Origin: Bacteroides sp. CAG:927
GTDB taxonomy: Bacteria > Bacteroidota > Bacteroidia > Bacteroidales > Muribaculaceae
NCBI GenBank assembly: GCA_000431155.1
Contig: HF985650.1
Location: 5,581 to 69,580 of the forward strand
Reading direction: 5' to 3'
DNA length: 64,000 nucleotides
Part shown: positions 9,220 through 17,378 of the stretch, piece by piece
Layout: each line of letters starts with the position of its first letter
Numbering within the stretch: position 1 is the stretch's first letter
The notes under the pieces: generated by a model
The model's database searches: none
The model's input: only the letters and a program-made list of their open reading frames with translations
What the model was told of the DNA's origin: nothing
Made by a program: the position numbers and the translations under genes

Positions 9220-9402
9220 ATTGCGAAAATATTGGATATCGGATGGTTTTATGAGCTTGCCCTATTAGTAAATGGCTCTTTTCAAGCGCAAATATACAAC
9301 AAAGCTTTGATAAAATGCAAGCAGAAAAGCAATTTAGAGCCGATTAGACAACATCTGAGTACATATTGTCTAACCGGCTCTAAGTGATGTTATATACCTT
9401 AA

Positions 9403-10260
9403 CTAATCTAATCTTTGGTATTCGCTCGGGGTCATTCCGGTTTCTCTTTTGAAGAATGTGCCGAATGCTGTCTGGCTTGGGAAATTAAGTTTCTCAGCTA
9501 CCTCATATATCAGCATGTCTTTGTTTTTCAGCAATACTTTGGCTTGAACCAGAGTGGCGCGGTTGATCCAGTACATCACGCTCCGGCCGCTTGCTTTTGC
9601 TATCAGGCTGGAAAGGTAATGTGGGGTAAGCGCCAGTTGCTCGGCGTAAAACGGTATGGTCCTGTGGCGGGAGCAATGCTCGTTGACAAGTTTCTTGAAT
9701 TTGCTGAACAGCAGTTCCTGACGCGTTTTCTTTTTTTGCAGGGTTGATTCCTGCTCAGTGCGGTTGATATACTGGATGTTGGTTATTATGGCAGACAGGA
9801 GGTGAGTAACTGTTTTGAGCCGGAATGGGGTGTGGCGAGCTGTGTCCCAAAGGATATTTGCCATTCTGAGTGTTTCCTGCATCTCAGTTTCTCCGGCATG
9901 AATAATCAGACTTTCATTGACCGGAATATCCACGTTATATATAATACCGATCATGTTGTAATCGGGACTGTTGGATTTCAATTCAATTATTGATTCGGGA
10001 GCCAGCAGTACTATATCGCCTTTTTTTATGTGATATTCCTCCAAAGTGAGTTCAATGTCGGCCCAACCGTCGGTGACCCACAGAATTCTTCCTTCAAGAA
10101 ATCGGTATGGCTGATTGGCTTTGATAAAATCGTTGCGAGCAGAGCCTACGTTGAGAATCATTCCGAAATGCTCGTTTACAAAAGCCAGATCGGGCAGATT
10201 ATCAAGACTACTGAAATCGGTGGTCTGCAATGAAAAGTCGTGAATAGCGGTTGCTGACAT
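9403..10260 (-). CDS. AraC-family regulator, likely of the divergent efflux operon
   Basis: I take the ATG at 10260 (MSATAIHDFS), giving 285 residues; the upstream extension to 10335 is AT-rich and runs into the intergenic region. The N-terminus is a cupin-like sensing domain ('LEEYHIKKGDIVLLAPES'). The last 100 residues hold two AraC helix-turn-helix units: 'IPFYAEQLALTPHYLSSL' and 'IYEVAEKLNFPSQTAFGT', then the signature 'FFKRETGMTPSEYQR'. The gene is divergent from the TolC/HlyD/ABC operon across 166 bases, the usual place for its activator. The inducer is unknown. Confidence 0.85.
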   Translation of the reverse strand: MSATAIHDFSLQTTDFSSLDNLPDLAFVNEHFGMILNVGSARNDFIKANQPYRFLEGRILWVTDGWADIELTLEEYHIKKGDIVLLAPESIIELKSNSPDYNMIGIIYNVDIPVNESLIIHAGETEMQETLRMANILWDTARHTPFRLKTVTHLLSAIITNIQYINRTEQESTLQKKKTRQELLFSKFKKLVNEHCSRHRTIPFYAEQLALTPHYLSSLIAKASGRSVMYWINRATLVQAKVLLKNKDMLIYEVAEKLNFPSQTAFGTFFKRETGMTPSEYQRLD

Positions 10261-10390
10261 TGTGGCGTTTGTATTATTCTCGGGCAAAAATAGGTATATT
10301 GTGTTATATTTTTCAAAAAATAAACACCCAATCATACAAATTCAATAATTTAAATACGTATCTTGATATTATAACCCAGATAAGCAGTTA

Positions 10391-10398
10391 TATCTTTG
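10391..10398 (+). promoter_or_regulatory. -7 box of the efflux operon
   Basis: TATCTTTG matches the Bacteroidetes -7 consensus. A TTG lies at 10363-10365 but the spacer of 25 bases is too long, so the promoter probably needs activation, consistent with the divergent AraC gene. It places transcription start after the GTG at 10403 and favours the ATG at 10427. Confidence 0.5.
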
Positions 10399-10426
10399 CG
10401 TTGTGAAAATCAAAACATATAAAAAT

Positions 10427-11704
10427 ATGAAGCATATCACAGCATTATTCATTCTTATGCTCCTTGTTTTACCGGCACAGGGACAGACGGTGACGCTTGA
10501 CGAGTGCCAGCAGTTGGCAGAGGAGAATTATCCGCTTATAAAGCAGTATGACCTGATAAGGCAGACAACCGACTATACCGTCAGCAACATCAGCAAGGGA
10601 TGGCTGCCGCAGATTTCTGCAATGGCACAGGCCACCTACCAAAGCGATGTGATGACACTTCCGGATGTGCTGCAGAGAATGCTCGGCCAGCAGGGCCTTC
10701 AGGCCAAGGGTATCCGTAAGGACCAGTACCGTGTAGGGGTTGACATAAACCAGACGGTATATGACGGAGGTTTGATCAGCGGCCAAAAGGATGTGGCTCG
10801 CCTTGAGGGGGAGGTACAGTCGGCGCAAACCGCCACAGACCTTTATGCGGTACGTAAGCGAATAAATGATTTGTATTTCGGTATTCTGCTGCTTGATGAG
10901 AAGTTACGGCTGAACAAGGATTTGCAGACGCTCCTTCAGTCAAATCTGAACAAGCTCAACTCAATGCTGGCTCATGGAGTGGCTATGAAAAGCGATGTCA
11001 ACACGGTCAAGGCTGAAAAGCTAAAGGCGGAGCAGCAGGCCACGGAGCTGGCATCCTCACGTAAAAGCATGACCGATATGCTGTCGGTGTTTATAGGCAG
11101 AGAGGTTGCCAATCTCGGAATGCCTCAGGATGTGGTGGTCAACACTCACGAGAACAAACGGCCCGAGCTGCATCTTTTTGACTCACAGATCAAGCTTGCC
11201 GATGCGCAGGAAAAGTTGCTTAACGCCCGTCTGCTGCCGAGACTGAGTGTCTTTGCACAGGGTTATTACGGTTACCCGGGTTATAACCAGTTTGAGGCGA
11301 TGTTCAACCGCACATGGAAACTAAACGGTATAGTTGGCGTGAGACTGTCATGGAACATCGGAGCGTTGTACACAAGGAAGAATGACCGCGCCAAACTCAG
11401 TACCCGTCGCGGACTGGTGGAGTCGGCCCGTGAGACATTTCTGTTCAATAACCGTTTGCTTGAGATACAGCAGAGCGACGGCATAGCTAAATACCGCCAA
11501 CTGATAGTTGACGACAAGGAGATAGTGTCGCTGCGGAGCGATGTGCGCCGCGCAGCCGAATCAAAACTGGAACACGGGATAATCGACACCAACAATCTGC
11601 TTCAGGAGATAACCCGTGAAAACCAGTCACGCATAGACCTCTCCACCCATACAATATTGATGCTGAAGGAGAACTATGATCTTAAATACACTACGAATAA
11701 TTAA
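10427..11704 (+). CDS. TolC-family outer-membrane efflux protein
   Basis: A 425-residue protein from ATG 10427. It has a signal peptide (MKHITALFILMLLVLPAQGQ) followed by the TolC start 'TVTLDECQQLAEENYPL'. Two long-helix repeats are evident, each with 'A-x-A-x-L' heptads ('LPRLSVFAQGYYGYPG', 'VRLSWNIGALYTRKND'). TolC proteins form the trimeric outer-membrane channel of tripartite pumps. It heads an operon with an HlyD-type lipoprotein, two ABC ATPases and two ABC-2 permeases, so it is the exit duct of that transporter. The HlyD gene begins 13 bases later. Confidence 0.9.
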   Translation: MKHITALFILMLLVLPAQGQTVTLDECQQLAEENYPLIKQYDLIRQTTDYTVSNISKGWLPQISAMAQATYQSDVMTLPDVLQRMLGQQGLQAKGIRKDQYRVGVDINQTVYDGGLISGQKDVARLEGEVQSAQTATDLYAVRKRINDLYFGILLLDEKLRLNKDLQTLLQSNLNKLNSMLAHGVAMKSDVNTVKAEKLKAEQQATELASSRKSMTDMLSVFIGREVANLGMPQDVVVNTHENKRPELHLFDSQIKLADAQEKLLNARLLPRLSVFAQGYYGYPGYNQFEAMFNRTWKLNGIVGVRLSWNIGALYTRKNDRAKLSTRRGLVESARETFLFNNRLLEIQQSDGIAKYRQLIVDDKEIVSLRSDVRRAAESKLEHGIIDTNNLLQEITRENQSRIDLSTHTILMLKENYDLKYTTNN

Positions 11705-11717
11705 AAATACAAACGAT

Positions 11718-12614
11718 ATGAAAAGAACTACAATTCTTATATGGGCAGTTCCGGCAATGGTGCTCACAGCGTGTGGAAACAAAAACGTGGATTACGATGC
11801 ATCGGGCGTGTTTGAGACTACTGAAGTAATTGTTTCGGCCCGAGGCACAGGCGAAATCGTGTCGCTCAATGTGGAGGAGGGCCAGACGGTAAAAGCGAAT
11901 GAGCCACTCGGGGAGCTTGACATGACGCAGCTTATACTGAAAAAAGAGCAACTTCATGCCGGTAAAGACGCAGCCACAAGCCGCAAGCTCAATACTGCGC
12001 AACAGGTGGCATCATTGCGTCAGCAGATTGCCAATCTGCAATCGGAACAGGCACGATTCAAGGCACTGTTAAAAGACGGGGCCGCTACTCAGAAGCAGGT
12101 GGATGACCTTGGTTATCAAATAGCCACCCTGCAGAAACAACTCACGGCGGCGAACGAGCAAGTGACAACGGCCAACCAAAGTATAGACGGACAATCGGCA
12201 AGCTTTGACGCTCAGATGGGGCAGATAGACGATATGATGCATCAGGCAGTGATAACATCTCCCATAGACGGGGTGATACTGTCAAAATATGCCGAGGCCG
12301 GCGAATTTGCAGTGCCCGGACGTGCATTGTTCAAGGTGGCCAATGTGTCGGATATGAAGCTCAGAGCCTATATCACGGCTGATCAGCTGACGGGACTGAA
12401 AATAGGTCAGAAAGTAAAAGTCTATGCCGATCAGGGGGCAGACGGACGCAAGAAGTATGATGGCACGGTGTCGTGGATAAGCAGCGAGGCGGAATTTACG
12501 CCCAAAACTATCCAAACACGAGATGAACGCTCCAATCTGGTGTATGCCATAAAGATAGCAGTCAAAAATGACGGCCTGATCAAGCGCGGAATGTATGGTG
12601 ATGTGAAATTATAA
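11718..12614 (+). CDS. HlyD-family periplasmic adaptor lipoprotein (YbhG-like)
   Basis: A 298-residue protein from the ATG at 11718, with a lipoprotein signal ending in the lipobox LTAC (Cys19). Next come a first biotinyl-lipoyl half ('GEIVSLNVEEGQTVKANEPL'), a coiled-coil hairpin of about 100 residues rich in Gln and Leu, and the second lipoyl half ('ITSPIDGVILSKYAEAGEF'). The beta-barrel part includes 'LKIGQKVKVYAD'. In YbhFSR-type ABC exporters this protein bridges the permeases and the TolC channel. As a lipoprotein it is anchored in a membrane rather than by a transmembrane helix. Confidence 0.9.
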   Translation: MKRTTILIWAVPAMVLTACGNKNVDYDASGVFETTEVIVSARGTGEIVSLNVEEGQTVKANEPLGELDMTQLILKKEQLHAGKDAATSRKLNTAQQVASLRQQIANLQSEQARFKALLKDGAATQKQVDDLGYQIATLQKQLTAANEQVTTANQSIDGQSASFDAQMGQIDDMMHQAVITSPIDGVILSKYAEAGEFAVPGRALFKVANVSDMKLRAYITADQLTGLKIGQKVKVYADQGADGRKKYDGTVSWISSEAEFTPKTIQTRDERSNLVYAIKIAVKNDGLIKRGMYGDVKL

Positions 12615-12625
12615 ACGTGTCGATT

Positions 12626-13540
12626 ATGGCAATAGTGAGTGTGGAAAACCTTAAAATGTCGTATGACAAAGGTAAGGTAAAGGCTCTGAAAGGAGTGACC
12701 TTTGATGTGGGAGAAGGTGAGATATTCGGACTGATAGGTCCAGACGGGGCCGGCAAGACCTCACTGTTCCGTATTCTCACTACGCTGCTCCTTGCCGATT
12801 CCGGCACTGCTGTGGTCGATGGCATGGATGTGGTCAAGGATTACAAGAAGATACGTAGAAATATCGGCTATATGCCGGGCAGATTCTCGCTGTATCAGGA
12901 TCTGACGGTGGAGGAAAACCTGTCGTTTTTTGCCACAGTGTTCAATACCACGATAGAAGAAAATTATCATCTTGTAGAGGATATATACCGTCAGATAGAG
13001 CCGTTCAAGAAACGCAAGGTAGGCAAGCTGTCGGGCGGTATGAAACAGAAACTCGCATTGTCGTGTGCCCTCATCCACGCCCCGCATGTGTTGTTTCTTG
13101 ACGAGCCGACAACCGGTGTTGACCCGGTGAGCCGAAAAGAATTTTGGGAGATGCTCCAGAAGCTGAAAAAGAATTTCAAACTGAGCATTGTGGTATCGAC
13201 TCCGTATATGGACGAGGCGGTGCAGTGCGACAGGATAGCTCTTATCCAAGAGGGGCAGTTTCTGACCATCGACACGCCAGAAAATATCATCAAGGCATAT
13301 ACGCAGACTCTCTGGACGGTGCGTTCGGACAAAATGCATCGGCTTCTTACGGACCTGCGAGAAATCAAGGGGATAAAGACGGCTTTTGCCTTTGGCGAGA
13401 ACCATCATGCCACAATTGACACATCGGTGCTGACAATGGATTCACTGCGCGGGCAGCTTGAAGCACTCGGCCACCGTGACATTGTGATAGAGGCAGTGGA
13501 GCCTACTATCGAGGATTGTTTTATGAACCTACAGGAATAA
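12626..13540 (+). CDS. ABC exporter ATPase 1 (first half of a split YbhF)
   Basis: A 304-residue ATPase; the ATG at 12626 is preferred to a GTG 9 bases upstream. Walker A is 'GPDGAGKTS', the signature 'LSGGMKQKL' is intact and Walker B is 'VLFLDEPTTGVD'. Two usually invariant residues differ: the Q-loop reads 'YMPGRFSLYQDL' with Gly for Gln, and the H-loop reads 'VVSTPYMDEA' with Pro for His. Thus its own ATP-binding half looks catalytically weak, while its signature can complete the partner's site. This matches the first half of E. coli YbhF. The second ATPase gene starts 4 bases after its stop. Confidence 0.88.
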   Translation: MAIVSVENLKMSYDKGKVKALKGVTFDVGEGEIFGLIGPDGAGKTSLFRILTTLLLADSGTAVVDGMDVVKDYKKIRRNIGYMPGRFSLYQDLTVEENLSFFATVFNTTIEENYHLVEDIYRQIEPFKKRKVGKLSGGMKQKLALSCALIHAPHVLFLDEPTTGVDPVSRKEFWEMLQKLKKNFKLSIVVSTPYMDEAVQCDRIALIQEGQFLTIDTPENIIKAYTQTLWTVRSDKMHRLLTDLREIKGIKTAFAFGENHHATIDTSVLTMDSLRGQLEALGHRDIVIEAVEPTIEDCFMNLQE

Positions 13541-13544
13541 AGTC

Positions 13545-14288
13545 ATGACAGATGAAATAGCAATAAAAGCCGAAGGACTGACAAAGAGGTTCGGGGATTT
13601 CACGGCTACGGACCATGTGACTTTTGAGGTGCATAAAGGTGAGATATTCGGTTTTCTGGGAGCGAACGGTGCCGGGAAAACGACGGCGATGCGCATGTTG
13701 TGCGGGCTTTCCCAGCCAAGTGACGGCAAAGCAACGGTAGCGGGGTATGATGTCGCGACCCAATATGAGGATGTCAAGCGCCATATCGGATATATGTCGC
13801 AGAAATTCTCATTATACGACGACCTGACGGTGGAGGAAAACCTTGTGCTTTTCGGTGGTATCTATGGTATGCCCCGAAAGAAAGTGCGCGATAAAATAAC
13901 CGACCTGCTGAAAGAACTCGGATTTGAGGCAGAGCGCAAAACGATGGTGAAAAGTTTGCCTCTGGGCTGGAAACAGAAACTTGCATTCTCGCTTGCCATC
14001 TTTCACGAGCCGAGCATTGTGTTTCTTGATGAGCCTACGGGCGGTGTGGATCCTGTGACGCGCCGCCAGTTCTGGGAGCTGATATACAAAGCGGCCGACA
14101 GTGGCATCACCGTGTTTGTGACGACACATTATATGGATGAGGCCGAATATTGCGATCGCGTCAGCATTATGGTGGACGGGCGCATAGACGCACTTGGCTC
14201 ACCTGCGCAGCTGAAGGAGCAATTTCACGGGAAGACGATGTATGATGTATTCTATGCACTGGCCAGAACAGCCAAGCGTGGAGATTGA
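13545..14288 (+). CDS. ABC exporter ATPase 2 (second half of a split YbhF)
   Basis: A 247-residue ATPase with Walker A 'GANGAGKTT', an intact Q-loop 'YMSQKFSLYDDL', Walker B 'VFLDEPTGGVD' and an intact H-loop 'VTTHYMDEA'. Its signature is degenerate, 'LPLGWKQKL' instead of LSGGQ. This is the mirror image of ATPase 1. A heterodimer would have one competent site (Walker A/B/H of this protein plus the LSGG of ATPase 1) and one degenerate site. The second half of YbhF also carries an LPLG-type signature. It sits between ATPase 1 and the permease genes. Confidence 0.88.
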   Translation: MTDEIAIKAEGLTKRFGDFTATDHVTFEVHKGEIFGFLGANGAGKTTAMRMLCGLSQPSDGKATVAGYDVATQYEDVKRHIGYMSQKFSLYDDLTVEENLVLFGGIYGMPRKKVRDKITDLLKELGFEAERKTMVKSLPLGWKQKLAFSLAIFHEPSIVFLDEPTGGVDPVTRRQFWELIYKAADSGITVFVTTHYMDEAEYCDRVSIMVDGRIDALGSPAQLKEQFHGKTMYDVFYALARTAKRGD

Positions 14289-14308
14289 CAATCAAATGGA
14301 ATAAGATA

Positions 14309-15430
14309 ATGAAGCAGTTTTTAAGTTTCGTCCGGAAGGAGTTCATACATATACTGCGCGATCCGCGTTCGCTGCTGATATTGCTGGTAATGCCACAGAT
14401 ATTGGTGTTGCTCCTTGGATTCGTAATCAAAAATGAAGTAAAGGATATAAGAGTGGCGGTGCTTGACCAAAGTCACGATCAGTACACGGAGCAGATCACC
14501 CACAGGCTGTATGCCAATGATTATTTTATCGGTAAAGGAGAAGTCAAGACCGAGGAGGAAGCCACAGAGCTTTTCAGGAAAGGAGAAATAGACCTTGTGG
14601 TGGTTTTCGGCCCGGAATTTGCGGAACGCATAATGCACTCACAGGATGCCTCAATACAGATTTTGTCAGACGGCAGCGAGCCAAATCAGGCAAGCGTGAG
14701 GGTAGCATACGCGCAACAGGTGGTGGCAGGGTTTCAGAAAGAGCTGGCGCAACAGATGGCAAGTACCGGAGAAGCGGGACAGCAGTTCAATATAAGGGTG
14801 AATTCGCGTATGCTTTACAATCCACAATTGAGATCGGAAGTGAATTTTGTGCCCGGTGTGGTGGGACTGATAATATTGCTTATATGCTGTATGATGACCT
14901 CAATAGCCATAGTGAGAGAGCGTGAGACGGGAACCATGGAGATACTGCTCGCGTCACCGCTGCCCTCTATTGACATAGTGCTGGCAAAGCTTGTGCCGTA
15001 CATGATTATTTCTATAGTTGATCTGATAGTGATTATATGCATATCATATTTCATAATGCATGTGCCGATGTCGGGTTCATTATTGTTGTATGGCGCGATT
15101 GCTGTTCTTTATATATTCGTAGCGCTGATGTTGGGTCTGTTTATTTCTACCGTAGTTAATTCACAGGTAACAGCCATGTTGATTTCGCTGCTGATAATAG
15201 TACCGGGCATATATCTTTCGGGAATGGTGTTTGCCATAGAGTCAATGCCGGTTGCCTCACAGGTAATATCCAACATAGTTCCGGCAAAATGGTTCATATC
15301 AGCTTCACGCAAAATCATGGTGGAGGGAGTGAGCATAGAATATGTGATACCGGAGATACGTGCTCTTGCAATAGAAGGAATAGTGTTCATGCTGCTTGCA
15401 TGGAAGTTTTTCAAAACAAGACTCGCCTGA
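14309..15430 (+). CDS. ABC-2 type permease (YbhS-like)
   Basis: A 373-residue permease from the ATG at 14309; a TTG at 14285 overlaps the ATPase gene and is less likely. It has one N-terminal transmembrane helix after 'FVRKEFIHILRDPRS', a large extracytoplasmic domain (about residues 45-170) and five C-terminal helices. The segment 'SIAIVRERETGTMEILLASP' is the ABC-2 permease hallmark before the coupling region. It pairs with the next gene to form the membrane channel of the exporter. Confidence 0.9.
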   Translation: MKQFLSFVRKEFIHILRDPRSLLILLVMPQILVLLLGFVIKNEVKDIRVAVLDQSHDQYTEQITHRLYANDYFIGKGEVKTEEEATELFRKGEIDLVVVFGPEFAERIMHSQDASIQILSDGSEPNQASVRVAYAQQVVAGFQKELAQQMASTGEAGQQFNIRVNSRMLYNPQLRSEVNFVPGVVGLIILLICCMMTSIAIVRERETGTMEILLASPLPSIDIVLAKLVPYMIISIVDLIVIICISYFIMHVPMSGSLLLYGAIAVLYIFVALMLGLFISTVVNSQVTAMLISLLIIVPGIYLSGMVFAIESMPVASQVISNIVPAKWFISASRKIMVEGVSIEYVIPEIRALAIEGIVFMLLAWKFFKTRLA

Positions 15431-15448
15431 TACTTAAAACAGAATGTT

Positions 15449-16555
15449 ATGAAAGCATTACCATATCTTCTTACAAAAGAATACAAGCAGATGTTTCGCA
15501 ACTGGCTGCTGCCTGTTGTATTCATACTTCTGCCGATAGCCATGATGAATGTTGTGCCCCGCATAGCCACGCAGGAGGTCAAGAATCTGAATATCGCAGT
15601 AATAGACTGTGACCATTCGACACTGTCAAGCCGACTGACACAAAAGTTGCAGGCTTCGGAGTTTTTTAATCTGTATGCTACCTGCCCTAATTATGAGACG
15701 GCATATAATTTGCTTCAGAGTGGCGATGTGGATTTTATAGTCACTATTGAAAATGAATTCGAGCACAATCTGTACCGCACCGGCGGTGCCGATGTGATGG
15801 TGACGGTCAATGCGGTAAACGGCATGAAAGGCGGTCTCGGCAACTCGTATCTGACCCAGATTGTGATGCAGTATGCCCGGGAATTGGGGTATGAGAGCGG
15901 AGGAGTGTCACGCCGTCCGGTGAATGTGGAACCGCGCTATCTGTTCAATGCGAGTCTTGACTACAAGCCTTATATGATACCGGCATTGATGGCAATGACT
16001 CTGATATTGCTTGTGGGATTTCTTCCTGCCCTGAATGTGGTTGGCGAAAAGGAGCGCGGCACTATAGAACAGATCAATGTGACTCCGGTGTCGCGTATAG
16101 AATTCATTCTATCCAAGATGATACCTTACTGGACTGTAGGTATATTTATAGTAGGGTTCTCAATGCTCCTTGCGTGGAAAATACACGGAGTTACGCCTGC
16201 AGGATCGGTAGGGTTGGTATTCCTGTTCAATATAGTTTATATATTTACCATATCGTCGCTCGGACTGACTATCTCCAATTACAGTGACAATATGCGTCAG
16301 GCTGCGATAGTGATGTTTTTCTTTATAGTGATATTCATTCTGACAAGCGGACTGATATCGCCAATCGCCTCAATGCCTCATTGGGCACAGGAAGCTACCC
16401 GCCTCAATCCGCTGCGCTATATAATCACAGCCATGCGTGAGATATATCTCAAGGGGAGTACATTCACCCAACTTCTGCCACAGTTTGTGCCACTGTGCAT
16501 CTACGGTGCCCTTGCAAGCATATGGGCTGTGGTAAGTTTCCAAAAAAACAATTAA
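15449..16555 (+). CDS. ABC-2 type permease (YbhR-like)
   Basis: A 368-residue permease with the same plan as its neighbour: an N-terminal helix after 'LLTKEYKQMFRNWLLP', an extracytoplasmic domain and five C-terminal helices. The motif 'VVGEKERGTIEQINVTPV' marks the ABC-2 family. The gene starts 18 bases after the first permease. The cluster is the full set for a YbhGFSR-like pump with its own TolC; substrates of such pumps include cations, bile-type compounds and drugs, but none can be assigned here. Confidence 0.9.
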   Translation: MKALPYLLTKEYKQMFRNWLLPVVFILLPIAMMNVVPRIATQEVKNLNIAVIDCDHSTLSSRLTQKLQASEFFNLYATCPNYETAYNLLQSGDVDFIVTIENEFEHNLYRTGGADVMVTVNAVNGMKGGLGNSYLTQIVMQYARELGYESGGVSRRPVNVEPRYLFNASLDYKPYMIPALMAMTLILLVGFLPALNVVGEKERGTIEQINVTPVSRIEFILSKMIPYWTVGIFIVGFSMLLAWKIHGVTPAGSVGLVFLFNIVYIFTISSLGLTISNYSDNMRQAAIVMFFFIVIFILTSGLISPIASMPHWAQEATRLNPLRYIITAMREIYLKGSTFTQLLPQFVPLCIYGALASIWAVVSFQKNN

Positions 16556-16568
16556 ACAGTGGAATGCA

Positions 16569-17105
16569 ATGTGTGATGAAAGTATAAAACAGAAGGTTCT
16601 TACTGCCATACATGAACATGTCGGGTGCATGACCTGTGATATACTGAGTAGAGAAACAGGGTTGGCTACATCTGATCTTTTCATCGCACTGGAATCGTTG
16701 GCGGGTGAACGTAAAATATACATCAATATAATGCCTACCTTGGAAAATGCGTCCGGACATATACCAAGGAGTGAATATCTGTACAAAAGATTCAACAGCT
16801 TACTGGATGAATATATATCGCATGAAAGGCATATAGGGTTTTATGCATCAAGATTGTGTATCAGTCCGAAATATCTGTCAGGTATAGTTAAGAAGGTCAG
16901 TGGAGAAACGGCCAATTACTGGATTAACAAGAAGCTGATAGACATTGTTAAAACGCAGCTGATATGCACATCAAAGTCAATAAAAGAGATAGCTTACGGA
17001 CTGAATTTCTCTACGATTTCTTCTTTTGGCAAATATTTCAAATCGCAAACATCTGTCTCGCCGACTTTATACAGGAAACTTTATTGCAAGAGAGGATGTT
17101 ATTAA
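16569..17105 (+). CDS. Two-domain AraC-type DNA-binding protein
   Basis: A 178-residue protein 13 bases after the permease gene. Residues 1-55 look like a small winged-helix domain ('QKVLTAIHEHVGCMTCDI', 'LATSDLFIALESLAGERK'). Residues 80-178 form an AraC domain: 'IGFYASRLCISPKYLSGI', 'SIKEIAYGLNFSTISSFG' and 'YFKSQTSVSPTLYRK'. It lacks the cupin domain of the regulator at 9403. Its place at the end of the efflux operon suggests feedback on that operon. Its A+T-richer codon use sets it slightly apart from the permeases. Confidence 0.8.
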   Translation: MCDESIKQKVLTAIHEHVGCMTCDILSRETGLATSDLFIALESLAGERKIYINIMPTLENASGHIPRSEYLYKRFNSLLDEYISHERHIGFYASRLCISPKYLSGIVKKVSGETANYWINKKLIDIVKTQLICTSKSIKEIAYGLNFSTISSFGKYFKSQTSVSPTLYRKLYCKRGCY

Positions 17106-17341
17106 GTAAAAACGAAGTTATGGAATATTACCGTTTGGGGAGTCTGTTTCTGGATATAAGCCTCGGGCTGCTGGTTGTCGGTGCAATAGTGAGGCTTATC
17201 GTGGCTGCCAAGTATTTCAAAAGTAACGGAAACAAGAAATTGAATGAGGTTCAAATAAAGAAGTTGAGGAAATACAGTCTCCCAATAATATTACCGGGGC
17301 TATTGCTGGGAATAGTTTCAATGATAATGCTATTGCTTTAA
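17096..17341 (+). CDS. Small two-helix membrane protein, unknown
   Basis: I do not recognise this 81-residue protein. The first ATG (17096) overlaps the end of the AraC gene by 10 bases; a second ATG at 17120 (MEYYRLGSLF) would give 73 residues and is equally plausible. It has two hydrophobic segments (about residues 16-36 and 62-80) joined by a Lys-rich loop ('KYFKSNGNKKLNEVQIKKLR'). As the last gene of the efflux operon it may be an accessory membrane protein. Confidence 0.5.
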   Translation: MLLSKNEVMEYYRLGSLFLDISLGLLVVGAIVRLIVAAKYFKSNGNKKLNEVQIKKLRKYSLPIILPGLLLGIVSMIMLLL

Positions 17342-17378
17342 CATGAAGTAATCAATGGGTGATGGTCAAGGAGGCATT

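Noticed and set aside
16964..17095. Upstream extension of the small membrane protein inside the AraC gene
   Set aside because: The AraC frame here is clearly coding (helix-turn-helix and family signature); the extension is its shadow, and the ATG at 17096 or 17120 is preferred.
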